DNA of 64,000 nucleotides from Saxidomus purpurata (lineage: Eukaryota; Mollusca; Bivalvia; Venerida; Veneridae), in contig JAFMSR010000013.1 of the NCBI GenBank assembly GCA_022818135.1, forward strand, positions 30,519,667-30,583,666. Direction: 5' to 3'. Both the position numbers and the translations under genes were made by a program. Each line of letters opens with the position of its first letter. Positions within the stretch are counted from its first letter, which is position 1. Positions 23,521 to 34,497 of the stretch are shown piece by piece. Below the pieces are notes generated by a model. It was given only the letters and a program-made list of their open reading frames with translations, had not been told where the DNA came from and searched no databases.

Positions 23521-25404
23521 CATACATGTCGTTCTCCCGATAATCACCAGGTTCTCCCTTTATTGAGACCCTTACCTGGTGCCCCGGCGAAGCTCGCAAA
23601 AAAAACTAAAAACTACTGATAAGTTAAAATTTGGGAGAAAAAAATCTACGAGGCAAAATATCAACCTATATACATGGTCAATACCCTGACACGTGATATC
23701 GATAATGAAGAAGTACTAGTATTGTGTAAAGTCGATTAGGTGATGAAACTGATGTCGAGGGTTGCCCGCAAAACTGTTGTAACTGCGTTTTTATAAATTT
23801 TTCAGGAGAAGCTTAAAACTTCCTTATTTAGAAGAAAACAATGTTTTGGCAACATGCTTTGAACATGTGTGTTGATATTACATTACTTTTAAAACAATTT
23901 TCTATTTTTCTATCTAGACTTGTTATAACTTGTTTTATTTAATAAGATTGTAGTTACCGCTATATTGCAGGACATTTCAGATTTAAACATGTATATTTGT
24001 ACTGCAATATAGTTGTAACTAGACTTACTGCTCTTTTGCAGATTTATTTAGTTCATCTATAGATATTCGACTATTCTGCAAAACTGTTGTAACTTGACTT
24101 ACAACTCTCTTGCAGGAAGTTTTCAACAGTAAAAATATAGTAAGACATGCAAAGTACAACAGTTACTGCCTTTTGCAATTTGAAGAAAATTGGAAGGTGA
24201 TGATTTTGTATCATTTATTGGAGTAATTAACTGGTGAACAAATGGTCAGAACAATATTTTACAAAATATATATGCATTAAACTTAATTTTTTTGTCAGCT
24301 CTGTTATATTTAGTTTACTGAAATGTTTTTTTTATTTTTAGTTTCTGAATTATACAGAGCAAAATTTAACAGTTTCCACACTTCAAGTTAAGAAAAACCT
24401 AACATTAAAACATATACTTTTTGAGAGAGCAATACAATATAAAATAACCATTTTATGTTATTATGTAAATACATTGATACTCAGTCTGTTATATAATGCT
24501 AAAGGCTATGACCAAGCCAAAACACTTGTTTTCACCAATACCTGGGTGATTTTAGCTTTTTATATTAATTTAAGTTACAATTACATTATGTATATGAGAA
24601 ACCCGACAAAAAAGCGAAACTACTTACTAGAAAAATTTACATTTGACAACACAATTTTATATACCCGGTACCTTCAGATCAATACAGTTTATTTCTATTT
24701 CAATATGATGCTTCACCGAAAATTATTATACTCTGTACTTGTTATCTTTGATTTTATATAACAAGCAAACAAGTATATAATATAGAATGCTTGCTGTTAA
24801 TGTGGCAATAATTAAAAATCATATAAATTGTAATTAACGAAGGAATGCCAGTTTCCAGAGACTGAAAGTAGTGTTCCTCAAGACTATTCCTATGCTATTT
24901 TAATGTTCCAAGCAGGCACAATAATACCAGTAAGAAACCTTAATGTTAAATAATCACCATAAATGTGACTGGAAAGTTTGGTGTATAATTTGTCACCATC
25001 ATCAAGAATCTGATTTCATGTAGAAGTATGATCCCATTTATGTGGTGTGATTATTCTCCAAAAAGCCTATTGCTGCAGCAGAATTTGCTAGCATTGTCTA
25101 ACATTTCACTGAAAACAAGGGTCTCCTTGGTGGTTACTATGAAGCCTGTATTGCCATTATGTACGCCACTTTTCTAAACCCAGGAAAAATGCAGCATAAA
25201 CTTAGGTCTTACATCAGTTAATGTGATATTACCCTTCAAAGTAACTATTACAATTTGCAAAAAGACATTCAGCACCAGCTTATTGTGACTCATAGAAAAA
25301 TTAATATTACCAAAGGTAAAACTACATAAAGTACATTGACTGAGCGGTATTACAGTTTGACTTCTGTTGAATAAAGTTGAATTTAATATAAAGACAATGA
25401 TTAT

Positions 25405-26130
25405 CCGAGTCAACAAGAGCTGTCTGTACGACAGAAGGCTGCACTTTTCTCAGTGCTATAAGCAAAACAAGAATCTGTATTTTCAACGTATAAACAAGGG
25501 CCATAAGTAGCAAAATATAGGAAAGATTTCCATGACATCACACAGCAATTTAGATAACATTGCTGCGGGCAATAACAGTTGTGTTTACAATGCTTGTGTA
25601 CTGGAAAGGAATTTTTGAATTTTTATATCTTTTTTGCTATCTGAAGGATTTTTAAAATTCAAAAAGTTATGAAATGCTCTTGATACTCATATTTTTACAT
25701 TGAAATAGTTACTTACTCTGGCTTTCAGATGGGTGTCATGATGGGATATAATCATTTCAACTTCCAAAGTAATATCTCAAAAAGTTATATCAATAAGTGG
25801 GACTCGTACGAAAATCTTAAGCGAAATTTTAAGTTGAAAAGGGTCATAATTAAAAAGAAACCTTGACAGAGATATCCGCTCTTGCTGACATGTTGGGTCA
25901 TGATGGTTAACAAGTATTCCAAATTTTGAAGTAATATCTCAAATAATGGACTGATACGAAACACTTCACTGAATTGTAAGTCAGAGTTACCTCTTCTTTT
26001 GCCTACAGATGATGCAAAACAAGAATTCCAAGTTTCACAGCTGCAATAACTCAAAAGTTTAGGTCTTGCCTTCACCCATATTTACCTCATATGTATTTTC
26101 TAAGTCAAAAAAGGGCCATAATGCTGACAA
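25405..26130. repeat. 'aacaagagctgtc' repeat family, copy inside the 4.7-kb element
   Basis: It starts CAACAAGAGCTGTC with a hairpin GCTGTC-tgtac-GACAG at 25,420. Body phrases are 'agtaatatctcaaaa', 'aagttgaaaagggtcataatt' and 'gttaacaagtattccaa', twice each in loose form. Confidence 0.6.
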
Positions 26131-26477
26131 AAGCCGTGTACTTTTTGTTGTCTATTGATGGAGGTTATGATGGGAAATATGTACATGTATTGTAGGTTTT
26201 AAAGGAACATCTATAACAAGTTAGAAAAATAAAGATGCAGGCCATTGCATGTGAATGTTAAAGTTTTCATGGAGTCTCCGGTTTTAATTTTATGGAGTAA
26301 CTGTGTTTTATGGTTATGTCTTTCGAATTCTAGTAATTCTGTGTTACCTTTCTTAGAATTTTTACTGGCAAGCATGGAAAAGCTGGTTTATTTTAAAAGT
26401 TCCTTCAGTTACTTTTACAATGAAAACAAAGACAAAAAATCTTGGTCTTTAATTAGCTGTCAGGGAAGATATATCTT

Positions 26478-26770
26478 TATTTAAAGTCCCAGGATCACTT
26501 TCAAGTTACTCATATAGTAAAATAAATTTAGTGATAGTACAACGCTGGAGCCATGTTCTTTTTACTCAATGCTGACATTTGCCATTCTTCAGTATTCAAG
26601 TTCTTTCGTCACAAATAAGAGTTGCCACAAGGCATTTCTTATTCTTTGCAAATACTTCTCTATTTCTTACATATTCTTATTAAATTAAAAAGCATAGTTA
26701 GGAATGTTTTTGGTACAAGTAAGGTCATTTCCTTCAGGACATATGAACTAATTGTAACTGTGCTCCTAGA
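26478..26770 (+). repeat. Copy 2 of the 0.3-kb dispersed repeat
   Basis: Starts 'aagtcccaggatcactt' like the intron 9 copy. It shares 'catatagtaaaat', 'tctttgcaaat'-like and 'aggaatgtttttggtacaa' blocks with the other two copies. Confidence 0.55.
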
Positions 26771-28559
26771 ACTTCAAAGAGAATTTGTGCATTATGAATA
26801 TAGGGCCTGAAAAGCTCATAAAACATCTGTAGTACCATCAGGACATTGTATCACAAGACTAAGTATTCTTACAATTGTTGTAATTTACACCAAAATATTT
26901 CCCAATTATTCAAGTGTTACATAGTATTCTTAACAATTATAAGTTTTGAAAAGTGATTAAGAATATTTATTTCTGGGTTAGGGCTATTGATCATTGTCAA
27001 AAAACTTGTTTTGCACATTTAATATTTTATTTGTTGTGTTCAATTTTATGGAATCCATCATGCATTTGAAAAACTCAGTTCTGGTCATCTGTAATATGGG
27101 AAACTATTGGCAACACTTTTCATCACTGATTCCCATTGTGATTCTTGTTGACAAGAAATATCAATGGTACAATAAGATTCAATGTAAAGAAAATATTTTC
27201 ATTAAATATGTACTGTTGAAGCTCACCTTCTCAAACAGGACAACTTGAATACAACAAACAAAATAATTTTCCATCAGCCATTATGACCATATCAGAGTTT
27301 GAACCTTCAGTGTTTTGATTAAAGCAGGCAATACTTTGTTCTATGCCATCACTTTTTTATCTTTAGGTTAACGGGTCTTTACGGATGGAAGTGATACGAT
27401 AAGAAACAATTTTTAGGCCTTCTGAATCTTTTTTGTGATAGAATTTTATATGTATTGCAGAGAAACAAACAGTGCAGTGGAAACGAAAATAAAAACATCA
27501 ATGAATAAATTGCATTATAGTATGAGTAGTCTAATAAGGAAAATCAAAGGATGATGACTAAAATTACTTTACAAACTTCTGGTTTACTTTACACTCAGAA
27601 ATTTTTTTGTCATTGAAGAGAATGGTAACATAGATAACACTCAGAAAAAATCCTCTTTATTTAACTAAATTGAATCGCAAATTAAAGGTTCACTAAAATC
27701 TGTAGGGGACTGTTTTAACCATAAGAAATGCAAATTATCAGTAAGATAATGTCTAACTACTGTTCAAAGGCAAAGTTTTTGTCACATTAACTTTAGTCAT
27801 GATTGTGATGTCCATCCTTTTCAAGCTGATCTGCAAATTCCTTAAAAGTTTGTAACATCATTCCTATGATATGCCATCAAAATTTAAAAATGGACTGCTT
27901 CAAGTTGAAATTTGATTAGTAGGAAATGGTTTTGAATTCATTTAGATTCATAAATTTAAGTACTGGTTATATGCACTCACATTGAAAAAGTCTTTTTCCA
28001 GATTATATCTACATTTTTGTACTCTTTAATTTTGAGCATAAGATGATTTATTTATTTATTTGTAGCAGTATTTTTTCAACATAAATTCAGTTACTATCAT
28101 ATTGCAGCAAAGCAATACCTGTTTTCTATGTATATTTAACACTGCAAAATGAGTTACAACAGTTTTGCAGTGTACACTACCTTGTATTTAGGTAGAGCTG
28201 ATCATACAAAACTGTAGTAATTCCAGTTACCACTGTTTTGCAGTTATTTTGAAAAATATTTTCATGTAAATTTGTCTGCAAGACAGAAGTAAGTCAAGTT
28301 ACTACAGTCTTGCAGGGAGCATTTTAGACAATCTGAGATACAACTTTATGCAAATAATAAATAACTTCATGAAAAAAAAAGGTATCAATCTGGCTATTAA
28401 ATCAGATTATGCGTATCAAAAAAATACATAAGAAAATTGAAAAATGTCATTTTTGATAAAAAATGTAGTTACAACAGTTTTGCGGGCAACCCTCGATGTG
28501 TTGACACGAGTTCATGTTAATTGTCACTTTCATCTTAGGTAACTTGCCAAGAGGGTATT

Positions 28560-28760
28560 TTGCGGCGATTTGTAAACTTTTTAAACAGCGATGATTGGCC
28601 TATAATCAACCGTCAAACGAGTCACTATATATATATGCTCCAAACATGCCGCTAAATTGTTTAACAAAAAAGATTTGATGTTTTGGTAACAGCACCAAAA
28701 CAAATTTACACATCGATTGATGGGTGTCCATACAATCATGCATCTGTGTTGTGATAAATT
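28560..28760. other. Unassigned sequence
   Basis: No recognised feature apart from a TA run at 28,627. Confidence 0.3.
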
Positions 28761-28940
28761 ATCAGAAACCTTTTGCATTCTGATTGGATGAGAGTGCATA
28801 ATGGGGGAAGCCTTCAAATTTATCAGCTGTGAAACGGTGTATTGCAGATTGCGACGATTAGTGACCCGCATTTCCTCAAAGTTTTATGCAAAAGGTGGAA
28901 TCGTTATGAAGTGTTTCTTGTGTAAAATATGGTATTTGTT
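28757..28940. repeat. Direct repeat, right copy
   Basis: Partner of 23,290-23,520 (see there). Confidence 0.5.
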
Positions 28941-29820
28941 ATAAAATACGGCCTTAGAAAAGCATGCTTCCCTGCTTAAGTTTTTTTACCCTGTATTTCA
29001 TCCAAGAACCCAGTAATTTTGCAAAAATCTCCTGGCAGTAATCCAAACTTTGTGCCATGTTTGTTGGTGTAAGACAAAGTAGCAGTCTTTAATTATTGTT
29101 ATCGTTTTTTTTCTTTAGTTGATGACAATTTGGTTTAATGATTCACATTGGTTTTATTACTGTTTTTAACTACATACAGACTTTGGTGATGCATAGTTTT
29201 AAAATTAAAAACAAAAAAAACAAAATCTGCAAGTCTGATACGTCATGTATGTCAAAAGGAATCTCTCTACGACAACATTTCCATTCACTAGTCCAATGAA
29301 AAAGACTGCTGAATCTTCTGACTGTTTCTTTTCATTTTAAGTGATGGCAATTTATGAATGTAAAAACTTAGCATGCTTAGCACATGTAGTCTAGTAAGTC
29401 ATATTTATTCTGGATAACTGATTATTAATAAACTTGTATGAAAAAAGAAACATACTCATTTAAAGTAAAAGAGGTTTTCACGCCAGTTCCCAAACTTGAC
29501 AAAAAAAACCTGTGATACATCCCTTATGGGTGTTAGAATTTAACCTTGATATTTTCATTACCAAAAGTGGATAATTTTTACATTTAATCATATTTTAGTA
29601 TGTTTTTATTATAAATTTTAAAATTTCCAAACATCGAAATGATTTGATTTCACAATGAACATGATGAAAGGCATTTTCTTTGGATATCTTTTAAAATGTA
29701 TAACATGGGTTTTTAATAAAATTTCATGAGGAATAGGCTGATCAACGTAAGTTTCACCTTACCGGTAGTCAAGATAATTATCACTTGTTATTTTATAAAG
29801 TATTTCATTTGATTAATAGC
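28941..29820. other. Unassigned AT-rich stretch
   Basis: No gene or repeat recognised. Confidence 0.35.
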
Positions 29821-29826
29821 TTACAC

Positions 29827-31330
29827 CAGGGCTTCCGTTAAGCGGCGTCCGGCCGTAAAATACGCCATAAAATTGGACCAGTACGCCAATACACAAGACC
29901 CCCGGCGTACGCTTGACTTCCATAAATTTCCGAGGACGACAAAATCGCCGACCCGTGGCGTCCAAACAAAATAAAAATGGAACATTTTCACGATTTCGGG
30001 ACCGCCCACGCGTGATTATTCACGCTATTCGTTCACAATCGGCAGTATTGGATTCGCTCTAGAACGACGTAAACTCCGCCCCCAGCAATTATCGTGGGCT
30101 GTGATTGACAGATGCCGTGTTTGGTCAGCGTAATTACCCGAGGTGTCGCACGCTTTTTTTTGAAATGATACGATAATTAGGGCCAATTAACAACATCTAA
30201 TGGCGGCATAATTTTACTTCAATTACCGTAAATAATTAATATGACACGGTGTTGTTTGAAGATCCAAACATCTAGCGGTAATTTTGTCTACTCTATTGAC
30301 GTCCTTTCAAAGCTGTGAATCGGCGATTTTAGAACTTGATTATAATGTCTCGTCGGTAATGCAGGTGTTCAAGTAAATGAGTAAATGCAAGTTTTGGTGT
30401 AAAATGGATTTGAAACAATCGTCATATTGTGCTTGTCTGCTGATATGGTACAACGAAGTCGTACTTTGTTTCATTTCGTCGTTTCGGCGTCGACCGAATC
30501 TAACAAACGTTAGCGTAATGAGGAGTTTGAAAGCACAGAATCCGCTTCCAAAAAACAAAAACTTTAAGGTTGAAAAGATATGTTATTAAACATTTTTTTT
30601 TCAGTCTGAGGGGAAAGTAGGCGGGGATTGGGAGGGAAATTTTTAGTCATTTTGTCAAAAAAGGGGACTTTTTAGAAAATGTATAAAATATAGATCTACT
30701 GTGTAAAAATGTAATAAAGAACAAAATCTATCAAGTTTGTTAATGGCATTATTCTTTTGCCAATTATTATTCTTTTTAAATCTTTTGAACACCGTTTTCG
30801 TTGAAAAAAATAACAAAAATCGGGGTCGCGAAAATAAGTGACAAACGAAAAATCGGCGATATTCGGCTGACTATTTCACATATAAGGTATCAAATAGTTG
30901 CAAGAAATTATTCTGAATCGTTTTTATTTATGAAAACTTACACGTTTTTGTAATAGTTTTGGCCATCTCTTAAATAAATTAAAGATTTTTTCAACATTTT
31001 GACGCCCGAAAAAAAACACTGTAAATAGACTACAATAAAAAGTATAATATGTTGTTTGTAAATGTACGTTTTAAGTACTTGTTATCTTATGCACTGAATA
31101 ATTGAGATCTTTGGTCAAAATAAAAAAGTTTTTTGCAGACAGATTCTTCATTTTCATTTTTTTAACATTAAGTAAGGTATTTGATGATGATGATGATTGA
31201 TGATGATGAAACGATGATGATGCCCAATAGGTTCGCGTACTGAGGACTCCGTAAAATTTTGACAGGGACTTCCAAATCCAGTTGCCTTGGAGTCAGGACT
31301 TCCTTAATTTGAAACTTAGTGGAAGCCCTG
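29827..31330. mobile_element. 1.5-kb DNA element with CAGGGCTTCC ends
   Basis: CAGGGCTTCC at the left and GGAAGCCCTG at the right are perfect inverted ends, with looser pairing inside. TTACAC flanks both sides (29821-29826 and 31331-31336), a 6-bp target duplication. The interior has GC-richer left sequence, no transposase, and a (GAT)n patch at 31,183-31,222. Confidence 0.75.
31183..31222. repeat. GAT microsatellite
   Basis: Imperfect (gat)n within the 1.5-kb element. Confidence 0.8.
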
Positions 31331-31336
31331 TTACAC

Positions 31337-32180
31337 ATGCTGATAATCTTTAAGTGAAGAAATATACCTATATTTCTAACTTCTGTTAGAAACTGCCTAC
31401 TGTCTCAGCATAGAGGCTGTTATTAAACTGTTTGCCTATACATGAAAAGGGTGTTTAACCATATGATAAAAAAAGAAGCTGTGTTGCTTATGATCTGAGG
31501 TCACGCAGCATCATTTGCTTCCGATGGAGTAAAAGTGAAAATGGTTATGTTCTGTTCTGCTCCTCAGAACTTAAGACTTATTTAATAGATGAGAGGCTGG
31601 CACAGGACTTGTCGGTAATTCAAAGAGTCCTCATTTAGATTTGACTCACAAGTGTTGTGCAGTTTTGAAACAAGTGAAATACAAACTTATAAGTTTGTGA
31701 TTTTGTCCGTTCAGTTACCCTATCCGCTATTACATTGAGATGTACTAGTCTTATTGTCTGGCTCTCAAATTTCAGTTTTGTTGCTTTGCGATCTGTAGAT
31801 TGCATACTATTATCTGTCTAATTGTAGTAACTTGGAAGTATGCCAAGTACTAAATCAAATTAAAGTACAAATGTAGGAATAATGCTATTTTATCAGACAA
31901 GTAAGTGACTTGTTTGACATGTGTAACTTCATAACAGGATGTAACTTAAGGCCCCAAGTAACTGGTGCATGTACATGGAAAGAGGGTGGGTACAGTTACT
32001 ACAATTTTATTGCTGCCCATTCCATTGAACTTGGGAATTTTATTTTGTGTAACAAATACCATTCTATATAGATCATTTTAAATAAAGAACACATCTACGC
32101 TTCTTGGTGCCTTTACATGTTTTGCTGCTAATTTGTGATTGGTAAAAACCTGAATATTTTTAAACCAGTTTTTGTATGAT
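31337..32180. other. Unassigned sequence
   Basis: No gene or repeat recognised. Confidence 0.35.
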
Positions 32181-32184
32181 TCTT

Positions 32185-32740
32185 TTCAATGAACGTGACA
32201 GGATCACCCTAACTTTGAAAATCTTTCCCACTCAATATCTTGAGATCTGTATCACTCAAAGTCTTCAAACTTCATAGGATGATTGTTCTTACTGAGTAGA
32301 CAGTCCACACTGTTTTTGGGGTCATTGGGCCAAAGGTCAAGGTCACAGTGACCTCTGTTAGCTTTTCCTTTATAACATTTTGCAGGTCACACTTTTCATT
32401 TGATTTTCATGAAACTTGCTGAGAAGCTTGCATACAACCTGTAGAACAACCTTATAGTTTTTAGGATCAGTGAACAACAGGATCAAGGTCACACTGACCC
32501 AAACTTTGAAATCGTTTCCGCTCAATATTTTGAGATCTATATCAACAACAGTCTTGAAACTTCACAGAATGATCACTGGTCTTACTGAGTAGATGATCCC
32601 TACTGTTCTTTGGCCTGTGGGTCACGATCAAGGTCACAGTGACCTCATTTAGCTTTTCCTCGATTTTTCACAGAACTTACTTCTAAAGAACAGTGCACTC
32701 CAGTAGGGCAAAACTGGCCCTTATGGGCCTCTTGTTGGCT
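32185..32740. repeat. Two-unit bivalve-type repeat with 'aggtcacagtgacct' palindromes
   Basis: Two units share 'ctcaatat(c/t)ttgagatct', 'gtctt(c/g)aaacttcaca', 'cttactgagtaga' and 'aaggtcacagtgacct', starting near 32,205 and 32,500 (period about 290). It ends 'cccttatgggcctcttgtt', like the intron repeats of the kinase gene. AGGTCA-N-TGACCT resembles a nuclear-receptor site, but here it belongs to the repeat. Confidence 0.6.
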
Positions 32741-33590
32741 AATCTCCAGGATAACAATGTTAAGTGTAAGCCAATGCTTAGTTTAGAGGTAGCTATTTTA
32801 CAGTCAGACATTAAAACAAGATATTCTATTTAAAGTTGAACTGTACAAGACCCCTTTGAAATAATATAATCTGTCTTTAGCTGGTGGCTGTAACATTATA
32901 AAAACAAATGGCGATCTTTGATTGCGTGAAGCACATCTGTGCAGTATGATCATGATCTTCATTATTCATTATACAGTCCGAGAATTTTTGGTGAACATCT
33001 CCTTTAATGATTAAGATTATGTTTGGAACAGGGACAAGACTTTGTTCAGTTTAGAAATCAAGCAGATTCAGGGGTTAAAACTGCCTTAGAGTGAAGCATT
33101 TGACCTGTAAAAAAAAGTTATATTTTGGAACAACTGAAATACTATATAACCAAGTTATGATGAAATTGCATCAAAATTTGAACTAGATGATGTACATGTA
33201 TTATGTAACTACATCTCATTTTAGCTCGAATTTTTGAAGATTTTTTTTCAAGTAAGGCCCTTTATTGACTTAGAATCTTGGTTTAGTTTTTCGTATCACT
33301 TTTTGACTTCCTGTTTGAGATATCGTTTTGAAAGTAGGAGTACTTGTTTACCATCAACACCCCCACATGTAGGTAAGAGAAGGTAACTCTGTAAGGATTT
33401 TTATTGAATTACTAAATAAGTTGAATTCCCCCCCCTTTGTGCCACCTGTCTTAAGACTACCAAGCACTCTCTCGATCCTGACTGCCCCGCCCACTCACAC
33501 ACATGTTGGGGAAAATATGGTAAGTGAATAACCAAAGGTTTTTATCTGTAAGGTAATGTATGTTTAGATAGCTACTGTACATATATTTAC
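32741..33590. repeat. Mostly unassigned; inverted fragment of the 'aacaagagctgtc' family at 33,215-33,380
   Basis: 33,215-33,380 reverse-complements to 'gatggtaaacaagtactcc', 'gatatctcaaac' and 'aataaagggcc', matching the body of 25,780-26,110. The rest shows nothing recognisable. Confidence 0.4.
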
Positions 33591-34240
33591 AAGAATACCA
33601 TTGATGCAAAGCATCAAAGGGCGCCGAAAATAGTTTCTATTTCAACATTTATTAGTTATACGGTTTTTGCATATCGCAATGTAGCCTGACAAAAACGTAT
33701 AAATACTTGTAACTAACTCGCAACTATTCGTAACAACACGTTAACAGGTCGTAGTTTACAGGTAAAAGCTTTATTTAGATGAATTGTAACATTCCGTAAC
33801 ATACTCGTAGCAATCCATAAAAAGCTTGTATTGCTCGTATTTATCCGTGGTAACTCGGAAGCAATCGTAGATCTTTGCCATAAATAGATCGTAATAACTC
33901 ATAAAAGTGACCAAATCGTAATGATCCGTGTACTTTTACGAATTTGTGCCATACGTAAGGATTTGTAAGACAAATCCGTGTGTGTGAAGGTAGCATTACT
34001 TTTATTCTCATGTTTAATCTGTAAAATTAATCAAAATTAATGCTTCTCAATTTTTATACGTTCTCAAGTAATGTACATGACTGTGTAGCGTTAAATAGCT
34101 AAAATTAGCTTTTTGATAACCAATCATTATTAGTTTGATTTGAATGAAAAATTTTATGAATATTTGCAGAAAACATTTAAATCATGGTGGTTTTAAAGCT
34201 GAAAAAAAAAACGGAAGAAAAATTATTTTAAAAAATTGGG
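33591..34240. other. Unassigned sequence rich in 'cgta' and 'gtaac' words
   Basis: Between 33,690 and 33,980 the words 'cgtaa', 'cgtag' and 'gtaac' recur without a regular period. No gene recognised. Confidence 0.3.
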
Positions 34241-34244
34241 TTTG

Positions 34245-34318
34245 ACCGGGATTTGAACTCCACTCGTAAAATTAGGCGGTCATCAGCTTACCCACTACAC
34301 CACGGAGACTGGCTTTAA
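34245..34318 (-). pseudogene. tRNA-like relic
   Basis: The minus strand has a good A box (TGGTGTAGTGGGTAAG) and B box (GAGTTCAAATCCC) at tRNA spacing. The acceptor and T stems do not pair properly, so it is a tRNA pseudogene or a SINE head rather than a working tRNA. Confidence 0.5.
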
Positions 34319-34497
34319 AGCACGTGGTAAAAAATAAGCTGATATTGTTATAATTTTGCAAAACCTTGTTGTTTTGCGTTTTCGTATTTTTTCTAAAAGA
34401 TATGAAAAGGAACATTACAATTAAACAATTACGTTTTAATGAAGGAAATGTGTATAATCAATATTTTAATGTCTATTTCATATTATTTTAGCATACA

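Larger units (their letters stand above)
23756..28495. mobile_element. 4.7-kb DNA element with perfect 30-bp inverted ends
   Basis: The terminal inverted repeats at 23755-23784 and 28467-28496 are identical over 30 bases, beginning TCGAGGGTTGCCCGC and ending TTGTAACT. Taking the ends as CGAGGG/CCCTCG leaves a 4-bp direct repeat ATGT on both sides. About 400 bases at each end are filled with variants of 'gcaaaactgttgtaact' in both orientations, probably transposase-binding sites. No transposase ORF is visible; AT-rich ORFs inside show no domain. It carries at least two other repeats (25,411-26,130 and 26,478-26,770). Confidence 0.8.

Noticed and set aside
24474..24761. 95-residue AT-rich ORF inside the 4.7-kb element
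   Set aside because: Composition (Tyr, Leu, Asn, Ile) follows AT content and no transposase motif is visible.
32330..32660. AGGTCA/TGACCT palindromes as nuclear-receptor response elements
   Set aside because: They recur as part of a dispersed repeat unit, with no linked promoter.
34245..34318. Functional tRNA gene
   Set aside because: The A and B boxes look right but the acceptor and T stems do not pair, and no clean anticodon arm forms.
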